Below, one piece after another: positions 30,771-38,119 of a DNA stretch of 54,471 nucleotides. The notes under the pieces were generated by a model. That model had not been told where the DNA came from. It did not search any database and worked only from the letters and a program-made list of their open reading frames with translations. Every line of letters starts with the position of its first letter. Positions within the stretch are counted from its first letter, which is position 1. The position numbers and the translations under genes are program-made. The stretch lies in the NCBI GenBank assembly GCA_018499965.2, contig JAHBAS020000005.1, positions 1-54,471 of the forward strand, given 5' to 3'. The stretch comes from Candidatus Uhrbacteria bacterium (lineage in GTDB: Bacteria > Patescibacteriota > Patescibacteriia > 2-12-FULL-60-25).

Positions 30771-31367
30771 ATGATCTACCTTATCGGAGGCGCGCCGCGT
30801 GTTGGAAAGAGCGTTGTCGCGAAGCTTGTTGCGGACCGTCAGTATGCGGTCTTGATTGCGATGGACGACCTCGGTGAACGGGTGAAGTCGTTCTTCTCGC
30901 AAGAGAAGTCGCCAGTCCCGAATTTTTCAGGTGACGCTTCAGAAAATACGCTCACACCGGAGGAGCGAGTGAAGCTCCATGTGAAGTCGGCGCCGATGTT
31001 TACGGCAGAAGTGGATGATATGGTCGCCAAAGCGGTCGCAAGAGGGGAATCGTTAGTCATTGAGGGCGTTCAGCTTTTTCCAGAGCACGTAAAAAGTCTT
31101 TTGACACAATACGGATCAGAGAACTTCCGCGTCTTATTTATCGGATGGAGTGACGTCGATGGCGTGGTAGACGGAATCATGAAGAATACGAGTTCGAATA
31201 ACTGGCTCCGAGAAAGTAACGCAGAAGTTATTCGTCAGGTCGCGGAATTCGTCGTTGCCTACAGCGCCTATGTCCGAGATGAAGCGAAAAAGCATGACCT
31301 TCCGTATCAAGAACGAACCGGGGATTTCGATGTGGATGTGAAGAAGTACGGTGAAGCGTTGATGTAG
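30771..31367 (+). CDS. P-loop nucleotide kinase-like protein
   Basis: The 198-aa protein starts MIYLIGGAPRVGKS, a Walker A at residues 7-14. A DDLG motif follows at about residue 33, ESLVIEGVQLFPEHV mid-protein, and FRVLFIGWSD as a beta-strand near the sensor region. This resembles small kinases of the AAA_33 or 2-phosphoglycerate-kinase type; the substrate is unknown. The ATG at 30771 follows AAGGTGG by 5 nt; a GTG 9 nt upstream lies in the Shine-Dalgarno itself. A convergent terminator follows. Confidence 0.7.
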   Translation: MIYLIGGAPRVGKSVVAKLVADRQYAVLIAMDDLGERVKSFFSQEKSPVPNFSGDASENTLTPEERVKLHVKSAPMFTAEVDDMVAKAVARGESLVIEGVQLFPEHVKSLLTQYGSENFRVLFIGWSDVDGVVDGIMKNTSSNNWLRESNAEVIRQVAEFVVAYSAYVRDEAKKHDLPYQERTGDFDVDVKKYGEALM

Positions 31368-31384
31368 AGATCAAACGATAGATG

Positions 31385-31420
31385 ATAAAAACTCCCCGAG
31401 ATGTATCGGGGAGTTTTTAT
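31385..31420. terminator. Bidirectional terminator
   Basis: A perfect 15-bp inverted repeat around loop GATGTA, with core ACTCCCCGA/TCGGGGAGT and flanking A/T runs. It overlaps the stop of the minus-strand VF530 gene. Confidence 0.9.
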
Positions 31421-31680
31421 AGTCCAAGATCGATCGGTTTGTATTCACGTCTTGGTGGTTTATGTCCCATGGACTTGAGATAGAGGATTTCCACCTTCTC
31501 GCGAGCCCACGGAGTTTTTCGGAGGAAAACGAGGCTTGAATTGATGCTTGGATTGTTGATAAAACATTTGATCGCAATGCGTTTTGCGAGCTCCTCCCAC
31601 CCGTAATGCTTTACGAGATGTTCCAGAATGGCTTTGAGGGTTTTGCCATGAAGGGGATCGTTAGGGGCTTTGGTCGTCAT
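31417..31680 (-). CDS. VF530 family DNA-binding protein (DUF2132)
   Basis: The 87-aa protein matches the VF530/DUF2132 family across its length: [60 protein letters not shown]. Family members are small helical proteins that bind DNA; the cellular role is unclear. TACAAT ends 6 nt before the ATG, so the transcript is probably leaderless. Confidence 0.88.
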   Translation of the reverse strand: MTTKAPNDPLHGKTLKAILEHLVKHYGWEELAKRIAIKCFINNPSINSSLVFLRKTPWAREKVEILYLKSMGHKPPRREYKPIDLGL

Positions 31681-31686
31681 GGGGAG

Positions 31687-31692
31687 ATTGTA
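31687..31692 (-). promoter_or_regulatory. -10 box of VF530 gene
   Basis: TACAAT ends 6 nt before the ATG at 31680; no Shine-Dalgarno. Confidence 0.5.
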
Positions 31693-31801
31693 CCTTAAGA
31701 GAAGGTAGAGAAGAATATGGGCGGCATTCGCTTTTTTCTGGCGAGCTCGGTATGATTTTCTTGTTCTTCTTATTTTCTCATCTATTTTTTAAACTCTTTT
31801 T

Positions 31802-32356
31802 ATGAAGATGATCGTGGAAAAGCAGGACTTTCGGCGATACGCATCGCTTATGTCTTTGGTCTTCGTCGTGTTTTCTTTGATGTATGCCTCCGTCGCCATC
31901 CTCGAGGAGCAGTATCGCATTCGCCATAACAACGAATTGATGTTTGTGAAAAATCAATGGACCGCGCCAGACGGTTCTTCGAGCGGTGTGGAGTATGGAT
32001 ATCGTATCAATCCGTTTACGATTCCGCAGACGATCATGTCTTTTTCGTTGCTATTTCTTCCAATTGTTGTGACGACTGGTTTTTCATTGGTCTATTTCCG
32101 CCGCGCAGAAGGATCGTTGAAAAGGCGTTTTTGGAAGTCTATGGGATTAACGCTTCTCATTGTCCCATTGATGTATCTCGTCTTGTTGCCCTGGAATATC
32201 TACTGCTTCTTTCAAGAGCCGAATTATTTTCAGTACGATACCTATATGGTTCCGATGATGCTCATGCCCTTTTATGACGCGTTTATCGTCATTGTGTCAT
32301 TGAGTTTTAACGGGATGGCGTATGCGAGAGAGAAGAAGCGATTAAAGACCGCATAG
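31802..32356 (+). CDS. Hypothetical membrane protein
   Basis: The 184-aa protein has about four membrane helices: residues ~14-32, ~76-96 (TIMSFSLLFLPIVVTTGFSL), ~112-133 and ~150-172, with charged loops. The C-terminus is basic (REKKRLKTA). Family not recognised. The upstream region is T-rich and has no clear Shine-Dalgarno. A terminator follows at 32374. Confidence 0.65.
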   Translation: MKMIVEKQDFRRYASLMSLVFVVFSLMYASVAILEEQYRIRHNNELMFVKNQWTAPDGSSSGVEYGYRINPFTIPQTIMSFSLLFLPIVVTTGFSLVYFRRAEGSLKRRFWKSMGLTLLIVPLMYLVLLPWNIYCFFQEPNYFQYDTYMVPMMLMPFYDAFIVIVSLSFNGMAYAREKKRLKTA

Positions 32357-32373
32357 GAAGTCGAAAACAGAAA

Positions 32374-32409
32374 AGCGCCCCGAGGTAGTCATCGGGGCGC
32401 TCTCTTTTT
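32374..32409. terminator. Terminator between membrane protein gene and pyrF
   Basis: A perfect 10-bp stem AGCGCCCCGA/TCGGGGCGCT with an 8-nt loop and a T-rich tail on the plus strand; convergent with pyrF. Confidence 0.85.
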
Positions 32410-32430
32410 CGTAGCGAACGAATACTCATG

Positions 32431-33186
32431 TCATGCGATGGCGGTCTCGATCTCTGCGAGCATTCGCTTTGCGGCAGCTGGGCGGTCGTCAGCGTCCAGG
32501 ATAGGCCTTCCTACGACGATGCGGGTGGCGCCGTTTTGGATGGCTCGCGTAGCCGTCATGACGCGTTTTTGATTTTGGTCATCGTTCTGCACGCTGACGT
32601 CTGCAAAACGAATGCCTGGCGTGATGAGGCTGATGTCATCCCCGAACCGTGAACGGATCATCGGAGCTTCTGCTGCGGAGCAGACGAAACTTCGGACATC
32701 CGTTTTTCTGAGCGTGATGTCGATAAGGCGTAGCACGGCGGTTTGGATGTCTGTACCGTACATGCCCTGAACGTCTTCTTCGGTAAGTGACGTCAAGATA
32801 GTGACGCCGACGATCTCCGTTTCCGGAAGGTGTTCTTGAAGTGTCTGAATGGCCTTTGGCCCGGTGTTGCACATGACGGTGAGAAGTTCCGGGCCGTACG
32901 CGCGAAGGAGTTTACCGTCTTTCGCGAGCGTCTCTCCGATGTCGTTGAGCTTGAGATCCGCGAAGACTCGCAAGTCGAGTTCTTGGATATCCAGAATAGA
33001 CTCGTAATGATTCGCGCGGAGTGCCGAGTTGACTTTTAGGCAGATACCTTTCAACTCGGAGAGTTGATGTGCAAGGTCTCTGACTTGATCCATGACCGAA
33101 TCGGCAGCATCCGCATGGTCGGGGTTAGGGTCGAAATCTGCAGCAACAAAGAGTCGCTGTGCGGCTGTGAGGTTTTGTTGATTCAC
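32431..33186 (-). CDS. pyrF: Orotidine 5'-phosphate decarboxylase
   Basis: The 251-aa TIM-barrel enzyme makes UMP from OMP. The catalytic segment FADLKLNDIGET (DxKxxD) is present, as are LTVMCNTGPKAI, GVTILTSLTEEDV, a C-terminal LITPGIRF and the phosphate-binding RIVVGRPIL. The start is GTG at 33186, set by AAGGAG seven nt upstream; the frame is open much further upstream but there it overlaps pyrE. It is 19 bp downstream of pyrE in one operon. Confidence 0.92.
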   Translation of the reverse strand: MNQQNLTAAQRLFVAADFDPNPDHADAADSVMDQVRDLAHQLSELKGICLKVNSALRANHYESILDIQELDLRVFADLKLNDIGETLAKDGKLLRAYGPELLTVMCNTGPKAIQTLQEHLPETEIVGVTILTSLTEEDVQGMYGTDIQTAVLRLIDITLRKTDVRSFVCSAAEAPMIRSRFGDDISLITPGIRFADVSVQNDDQNQKRVMTATRAIQNGATRIVVGRPILDADDRPAAAKRMLAEIETAIA

Positions 33187-33205
33187 GATGCTTCTCCTTC
33201 TTTGT

Positions 33206-33874
33206 TCAGTACGTTGCGTTGAGTCGTTTCCAGTTTTCCGTGCCCTTGGGTCGAATCGCTTCGGATCCTGCGGCACAGAGTGGACATGCTTCCGGTGCCC
33301 ACATGGGCATTGGATGGTTGATGAGCGCAATGATTCGCTTGCCGTCGAGGACGGTTTCTAGTCCGGATCGATTCACGAGCGCCAGGATATAGGGGAGGAC
33401 ATTCGCTCCTCGTTCCAGTACGGCCTTTTCTGCGAGCGCAAGGCTTCCGGCGGTTGTGATGACGTCCTCGGTAAGGAGGATGTTGTCGCCTTCTTTGATA
33501 TTCGCCCGAGGAATCGTCATGCGTTTTTCCCCGCCTTCTCCTTCTTTGACGAAGTAGCCCCAGGTTATGTCATCCTCTACAGCGCTTAAGTGGTAATAGG
33601 CATCCGCTACGGCAAATGCTAAAGCAATGGCGCCCATTGCCGGTCCCATGATGCGATGGACAGGAAGTGACGGTGAGACGCTCAGTAATCGCTGAATGAG
33701 ATCTCCGCTCGCCTCTGCCAGCATCTCGACATCTTCAATGACGAATTCGCTATTGAAGAAGCCGGAGGAGTGCTTGCCAGAAGTGAGGAGTGCGTGTGGT
33801 CTTTTTGGATTGTCGTCATGAATCCACAAAGCGCCTTTTTTGCTAAAGCACTCTATCCAGTATTGATTATCCAT
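33206..33874 (-). CDS. pyrE: Orotate phosphoribosyltransferase
   Basis: The 222-aa protein transfers phosphoribosyl from PRPP to orotate. LTSGKHSSGFFN and the PRPP-binding motif ILLTEDVITTAGSLALA are visible. The C-terminus adds a CxxC segment (EACPLCAAGSEAIRPKG), as in the longer OPRT forms. pyrE and pyrF form an operon and supply the last two steps of de novo UMP synthesis, after the PyrD encoded at 17.5 kb. Confidence 0.9.
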   Translation of the reverse strand: MDNQYWIECFSKKGALWIHDDNPKRPHALLTSGKHSSGFFNSEFVIEDVEMLAEASGDLIQRLLSVSPSLPVHRIMGPAMGAIALAFAVADAYYHLSAVEDDITWGYFVKEGEGGEKRMTIPRANIKEGDNILLTEDVITTAGSLALAEKAVLERGANVLPYILALVNRSGLETVLDGKRIIALINHPMPMWAPEACPLCAAGSEAIRPKGTENWKRLNATY

Positions 33875-34050
33875 GAGTATTCAATTCTCCAAGGTCCGGA
33901 TATCGGGATATTCCGATGGCGCGGACTGTAAGGGAAAAAGGGACAAGGGGCAAGGGATTGAGAGGGTAGTGGGGAGAGGGCGGCGCGTAGAGGATTGTAA
34001 TGGCTTTATAGGGGCATTTTTTAGAATGCCTGTCTATTAGTCAACTAGCC

Positions 34051-34079
34051 TTGACAAAATGGCTGTTTTGATGTATACT
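34051..34079 (+). promoter_or_regulatory. Consensus-like promoter
   Basis: TTGACA, 17-nt spacer, TATACT. Transcription would begin near 34086, giving a ~140-nt leader before the ATG at 34226. Between pyrE and this promoter (33875-34050) I see no gene. Confidence 0.8.
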
Positions 34080-34085
34080 CATTTA

Positions 34086-34225
34086 TCAGGATTCGGAGCC
34101 GTGCTTTGGACAATTCTGGACTTCAGTGGGGCAGAAATGGCCCAATGAAGTCCGAAGTTCTCTAGAGGTGACATGTTGTCATCCTATCGAGGACTTCGTG
34201 AACATCAACTTCAAAGGAGGGATCC
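34086..34225 (+). promoter_or_regulatory. Structured leader with mutually exclusive stems
   Basis: The leader can form stem A (34118-34125 with 34146-34153, GGACTTCA/TGAAGTCC, extended by TGGG/CCCA) or stem B (34145-34153 with 34191-34199, using the second GGACTTC copy). A third stem pairs 34153-34161 with 34190-34198 and encloses TGACA/TGTCA. In addition GAAGTT (34154-34159) can pair with AACTTC (34207-34212), next to the Shine-Dalgarno AAAGGAGGG. This looks like a cis-regulatory RNA switch, but that is inference from pairing alone. Confidence 0.5.
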
Positions 34226-34666
34226 ATGAAATGGGTCTTTGCACTACCAGTGTTCGGGTTTTTGGCCTATCAGGTTTTTACATCCGAGATGTCTCGGAAT
34301 GCCTGGCATAGCGCAGGAATGATGACTTCTCGACAGCAACAAAGTGAAGCCAGAACGGTTTCTAACGTCTCTTCGGAGACAGTTCCTCAGCCATCAGCGC
34401 TCCCGATCGCAACGCTCGAAGAGGGTTGCAAAAACGGGAAGTGCCGACGCATGAAGGATCATGAAAAGCGACAGTGCTGGTCCGTGGGAGCAGCCAAAAT
34501 CATGAGTGACTATGGCAAAACCTACGGCATCGGGAGCGAATTCCTGATCAAGGATTGCCCAGAAGGGCCCGTTATCGGAGTTTTCGAGGTTCACTCGAAT
34601 AGTCCTAAGGGCGTTTCGCTCTTCTTCCCAGCAGGAAGTCCTGCTCTCGCCTACGCGAAAGACTAA
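34226..34666 (+). CDS. Small exported or membrane-anchored protein
   Basis: The 146-aa protein has an N-terminal hydrophobic segment (KWVFALPVFGFLAYQVF), a Ser/Gln-rich linker to about residue 65 and a compact domain with four Cys (GCKNGKCRRM, RQCWSVGA, LIKDCPEGP) that may form disulfides outside the cell. Family not recognised. AAAGGAGGG at 7-8 nt before the ATG is an unusually strong ribosome binding site. The gene has its own promoter, a 140-nt structured leader and a terminator, which points to dedicated regulation. Confidence 0.7.
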   Translation: MKWVFALPVFGFLAYQVFTSEMSRNAWHSAGMMTSRQQQSEARTVSNVSSETVPQPSALPIATLEEGCKNGKCRRMKDHEKRQCWSVGAAKIMSDYGKTYGIGSEFLIKDCPEGPVIGVFEVHSNSPKGVSLFFPAGSPALAYAKD

Positions 34667-34715
34667 AATCAACAAAAACAATCAACAAAGGAGGTTTGCA
34701 CCTTAAACTACGCTC

Positions 34716-34751
34716 AAACACCATGTCCCCCTCGGATATGGTGTTTTTGCT
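34716..34751 (+). terminator. Terminator of the small exported protein gene
   Basis: A 9-bp stem AAACACCAT/ATGGTGTTT with a 13-nt loop and TTTTTG tail. A Shine-Dalgarno-like AAAGGAGG stands upstream at 34688 without a start codon at the right distance. Confidence 0.8.
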
Positions 34752-34834
34752 TTTTAGTGACCTGATAGCAGGCTTACTGTCATTTTAACCTCTACCCCTA
34801 TCTTTTTATCCTGTTTTAGGCTATGCTGCTTGAC

Positions 34835-36268
34835 ATGACAAATACAACGCAGTTGCCACCGGGATTTTACGGGCTTGGAATCGCCCCTAAATTGCTCCAG
34901 ATTCTGGATCGGCTTCAATATAAAATTCCAACGCCGATTCAGGTAAAGTCCATCCCTATTGCTCTTGAAGGGAAGGATGTGGTTGGCATTGCGCAAACAG
35001 GAACAGGAAAGACGCTCGCTTTCGGCATTCCGCTGATCCAGCAGCTTGCCCAGCGCAAGGGGATTGGGTTGGTGATTCTCCCAACGCGTGAACTCGCGCT
35101 TCAGGTGGAAGAGACGCTCCAAAAACTCGGAAAGGGTGTTGGTTTGCGTACGGCTGTATTGATCGGCGGAGCATCTATGCATCTTCAGCTCATGCAGTTG
35201 AAGAAGCGACCGCATGTGATCGTTGGAACGCCTGGACGCATCAATGATCATTTGGATCAAAAGAGTGTTCATTTAGAAACCGTTTCCGTACTCATTCTCG
35301 ACGAAGCGGATCGCATGCTCGACATGGGTTTTGAACCGCAGATCAAACGCATCCTCCAGCACGTGCCAAAGGATCGTCAGACCATGTTGTTTTCCGCCAC
35401 CATGCCGGAGAAAATCATGAGCATCGCACGCGCGTACATGCAGCTCCCGGTGCGCATTGAAATTGCTCGTGCGGGTACGGTTGCGGAAAAAGTTTCGCAA
35501 GAAATTTTCGTGGTCCGAAAGGATGAAAAGATCCGATTACTTTCCAAGATTCTCGAAGAACATCGCGGAACAGTGCTTGTTTTTTCACGCACCAAGCATG
35601 GGGCAAAGAAGATCGCCGCATCCGTTCGTGCCATGGGTCATCGCTCGGCAGAAATCCATTCGAATCGATCGCTTGCGCAACGTAAAGAAGCGCTCGAAGG
35701 ATTTAAGACCGGACGGTATCGTGTGCTTGTGGCAACGGATATCGCTGCACGCGGTATCGACGTGACGGATATTGAACTTGTGATCAACTTTGATCTTCCG
35801 GACCAGAGTGAAGACTACGTGCACCGCATCGGACGAACCGGTCGTGCAGGTCGAAGCGGAAAGGCGATCTCATTCGCTACCCCAGACCAGAAGCGTGATG
35901 TTCGCGAAATCGAACAGCTTATGCGTATGGTTTTGCCGGTTACGAAAACGCCTGTACTTCCACCGGCTCCAACGAATGTTCAGGAGGAAAAGGAATTGAG
36001 CTTCGGAGGTCGTCGATCTCGTCAGGAGTATCCTCGGGCGTCATCGCATCGTTCATCAATGAGCGGAAAGCGCGAAGCTTCGAATATGGTTCATGATAAG
36101 ATTTTGGATGACGGAGACCACGGACGTCCGCATCATGGAGGCTCGTCTTTTTCAAGCCGATCCCGCGGTTCGCAATCTCGTGGCTCGAAGTTTGGCGGGA
36201 ACGGCCGACCCCCACGTCGTGGCGGATTGTCGTCCGGTCCAGCGCGAACGGTTCGTGTGACCGCGTAA
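34835..36268 (+). CDS. DEAD-box RNA helicase
   Basis: The 477-aa protein has the full DEAD-box set: Q motif (TPIQVKSIPIAL), I AQTGTGKT, Ia PTRELALQ, Ib TPGR, II DEAD (LILDEADRMLDMGF), III SAT, IV VLVFSRTKHGAKK, V TDIAARGIDV, VI HRIGRTGRAG. The C-terminal ~100 residues are basic and rich in Arg/Gly/Ser (RSRGSQSRGSK), which likely helps RNA binding. It resembles RhlE. ATG 34835 is preferred; an in-frame ATG 12 nt earlier overlaps a TATGCT box. rlmN starts 27 bp downstream. Confidence 0.9.
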   Translation: MTNTTQLPPGFYGLGIAPKLLQILDRLQYKIPTPIQVKSIPIALEGKDVVGIAQTGTGKTLAFGIPLIQQLAQRKGIGLVILPTRELALQVEETLQKLGKGVGLRTAVLIGGASMHLQLMQLKKRPHVIVGTPGRINDHLDQKSVHLETVSVLILDEADRMLDMGFEPQIKRILQHVPKDRQTMLFSATMPEKIMSIARAYMQLPVRIEIARAGTVAEKVSQEIFVVRKDEKIRLLSKILEEHRGTVLVFSRTKHGAKKIAASVRAMGHRSAEIHSNRSLAQRKEALEGFKTGRYRVLVATDIAARGIDVTDIELVINFDLPDQSEDYVHRIGRTGRAGRSGKAISFATPDQKRDVREIEQLMRMVLPVTKTPVLPPAPTNVQEEKELSFGGRRSRQEYPRASSHRSSMSGKREASNMVHDKILDDGDHGRPHHGGSSFSSRSRGSQSRGSKFGGNGRPPRRGGLSSGPARTVRVTA

Positions 36269-36282
36269 GGCGTTTTTAGAAA

Positions 36283-36288
36283 TACAAT
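36283..36288 (+). promoter_or_regulatory. -10 box of rlmN
   Basis: TACAAT ends 7 nt before the ATG at 36296. Confidence 0.45.
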
Positions 36289-36295
36289 AGGCAGT

Positions 36296-37324
36296 ATGAA
36301 TCTGATTGCTCTTGGTGAAGCGTTGCGTGATCGTAAAGAAAAGCCGTATCGCCTCGAACAGGCGAAGCAGGCCTATTACGTCTCCCTCGGGACCTCGTGG
36401 GAAGATGTAACCTCGTGGTCGAAGCAACTTCGTGAAGAAGTTGCTGCGATCATTCCTTGGGATACGATGACCTGCAATCAGGTCCAGGAAAGTGCGCAAG
36501 GGGACACGATCAAATTTTTGTTAACGTGTACCGATGGGTCCAAGATCGAATCCGTGATCATGCGGCACAAGGGCGATCGCAATACCGTGTGCATCTCTTG
36601 TCAGGTCGGGTGTCCGATGGCGTGTGCGTTTTGTGCGACCGGAAAGATGGGGCTCACACGCAACCTCACGGCTGATGAAATTGTCGAACAAGTGATCGTG
36701 GCTGCGCGGTGGTTGCAGGAACGCGATGCGAAAGTAACGAATGTCGTTTACATGGGCATGGGGGAGCCGATGAATAATTACGAGGAAGTGATGAAGTCCG
36801 TGCGTCTGTTGAATGATCCGAAGACGTTTGCGCTCGGTGTGCGCCATATCAGCATTTCCACCTGTGGCATCGTGCCAGGCATCCTCAAGCTCGCCGACGA
36901 TCCGTTACGCGTGAATCTCGCGATCTCGCTCCATGCGGGAACGGATGAAACGCGCAGCAAGATCATGCCGGTGAACAAGGCGTATCCAATCAAGAAATTG
37001 TTGCAGGCGGTTGATACGTATCTTGAAAAGACGAATCGAAAAGTACTTCTTGAATATTTGATGCTGAGAGGGATTAACGATACGCGCGAAGAGGCGAAGG
37101 CACTTGCAAAGCTCGTGCAACACAAGAAGCATTTGTATCACGTGAACGTGATCAAGTACCACGATACCGGAGTGTTTACGCATACGGAAGAAGATGGTCG
37201 CGTGCAGTTCGTTGAGTGGCTTAGGGAAGAAGGCGTGCAGGTGACGCATCGTCGAACGTTCGGTGAAGATATTTCCGCGGCATGCGGCCAGTTGGCTACA
37301 GAGTCTCGAAAAGCAAAGAGTTAA
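36296..37324 (+). CDS. rlmN: 23S rRNA (adenine2503-C2)-methyltransferase
   Basis: The 342-aa radical SAM enzyme has the cluster motif CPMACAFCATGKMG, preceded by CISCQVG, the SAM-site segment YMGMGEPMNNY, and SISTCGIVPGI. The catalytic Cys near the C-terminus is in DISAACGQL. In bacteria RlmN methylates A2503 of 23S rRNA and A37 of some tRNAs. Length is typical. It follows the DEAD-box helicase gene and ends at a bidirectional terminator. Confidence 0.95.
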   Translation: MNLIALGEALRDRKEKPYRLEQAKQAYYVSLGTSWEDVTSWSKQLREEVAAIIPWDTMTCNQVQESAQGDTIKFLLTCTDGSKIESVIMRHKGDRNTVCISCQVGCPMACAFCATGKMGLTRNLTADEIVEQVIVAARWLQERDAKVTNVVYMGMGEPMNNYEEVMKSVRLLNDPKTFALGVRHISISTCGIVPGILKLADDPLRVNLAISLHAGTDETRSKIMPVNKAYPIKKLLQAVDTYLEKTNRKVLLEYLMLRGINDTREEAKALAKLVQHKKHLYHVNVIKYHDTGVFTHTEEDGRVQFVEWLREEGVQVTHRRTFGEDISAACGQLATESRKAKS

Positions 37325-37343
37325 AAACGTATTCATTAAAACG

Positions 37344-37374
37344 AAACCCCGAGAAGCGATTGCTTTCGGGGTTT
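37344..37374. terminator. Bidirectional terminator
   Basis: The stem AAACCCCGA/TCGGGGTTT continues with an inner AAGC/GCTT, between rlmN (plus) and the gene ending at 37404 (minus). Confidence 0.85.
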
Positions 37375-37403
37375 GTTATTAGGTCATGACGACGATGTCA
37401 GAT

Positions 37404-37694
37404 CTATGTACCGGTCGTTGCGGCGCTTGCCTTGGCTGCTCGTGGTATGGCCGAGAGCGTAGTGGCTGACGGCGGTTCCAAGAAAAGCGTAAGCGCCGAA
37501 TCGTTTCGGGTGAATGCGCCGGGTCGGCACGTCTCATCCTTGGTTCGGAGGTATGCCGCGCAGTGCAAAACCTCTTCGCCGATCCGCGCAAGGATTTGCG
37601 TGGCGACGTGTGGTGCTACGATATACTCATCCGCCGAATGGGTTGATTCAACTTCTGAGAGATTCAGTTCTACGGAAAAGCTTTGAATTCTCAC
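37404..37694 (-). CDS. Hypothetical small protein
   Basis: The 96-aa reading frame has a protein-like sequence (VELNLSEVESTHSADEYIV, APHVATQILARIGEEVLHC) and an Ala/Thr-rich C-terminus. Family not recognised. Start is taken as GTG at 37694 because there is no ATG in frame nearby. A good promoter (TTGACA/17/TACGCT) 51 nt upstream and a terminator downstream support a transcribed unit. Translation start is uncertain, as no clear Shine-Dalgarno is present. Confidence 0.5.
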   Translation of the reverse strand: MRIQSFSVELNLSEVESTHSADEYIVAPHVATQILARIGEEVLHCAAYLRTKDETCRPGAFTRNDSALTLFLEPPSATTLSAIPRAAKASAATTGT

Positions 37695-37744
37695 GGTAAA
37701 ACGCTTTCTATCGTCGTTTCATGAAAAGGGCGACGATGGGCAAA

Positions 37745-37773
37745 AGCGTAGCATGACAATGAAAGTATGTCAA
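37745..37773 (-). promoter_or_regulatory. Promoter of gene 37404-37694
   Basis: TTGACA, 17-nt spacer ending TGC, TACGCT on the minus strand. Confidence 0.6.
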
Positions 37774-37778
37774 GTGTA

Positions 37779-38033
37779 CTACTCTTCAAAGGAAAGGCCT
37801 TGCACGGTATCTCGAAAGATTTTTCCGTCTTCTGGCTCATAGGGATTCTCGCCTGCGAGGCTTGGGACGGCAAAGCTTAAATACACGCCAGCGCAAATGA
37901 CGAGGACGAGGAGGGCGGCGACGATATGCAAAAAACGATCTTCGATTTCCGCGAAGATAGGCCCAAAGTGATGCATTCCAAAGGCGACTCCGATCAAGAA
38001 GAGAATTACGCCGATGGTGACGTACGTCATCAT
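37779..38033 (-). CDS. Small two-helix membrane protein
   Basis: The 84-aa protein has two membrane helices (TIGVILFLIGVAFGMHHF and HIVAALLVLVICAGVYLSF) and an acidic C-terminal tail. Family not recognised. The start at 38033 is chosen because the promoter TTGACG/17/TATGAT ends 7 nt before this ATG; the frame is open upstream, but those residues would be encoded by the promoter itself. It is divergent from the 541-aa protein gene, with closely spaced promoters. Confidence 0.6.
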   Translation of the reverse strand: MMTYVTIGVILFLIGVAFGMHHFGPIFAEIEDRFLHIVAALLVLVICAGVYLSFAVPSLAGENPYEPEDGKIFRDTVQGLSFEE

Positions 38034-38040
38034 GGGCAAG

Positions 38041-38069
38041 ATCATAGAATGCAAAAAGCGCCGCGTCAA
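38041..38069 (-). promoter_or_regulatory. Promoter of small membrane protein gene (divergent pair)
   Basis: TTGACG, 17-nt spacer, TATGAT; the -10 ends 7 nt before the ATG. Its -35 lies 9 bp from the -35 of the opposite promoter (38079-38107). Confidence 0.7.
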
Positions 38070-38078
38070 TCCGTCGCA

Positions 38079-38107
38079 TTGATTTTTTTCCTAAAAACTG
38101 GTATCTT
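38079..38107 (+). promoter_or_regulatory. Promoter of 541-aa protein gene (divergent pair)
   Basis: TTGATT, 17-nt spacer, TATCTT; the -10 ends 12 nt before the ATG at 38120. Confidence 0.65.
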
Positions 38108-38119
38108 TCTAGCAAAATT

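Noticed and set aside
34688-34789. A strong AAAGGAGG at 34688 and a 21-codon frame beginning at ATG 34724 after the small exported protein gene.
   Set aside because: The ATG is about 28 nt from the Shine-Dalgarno and inside the terminator hairpin; no start codon stands at a workable distance, so I do not call a gene.
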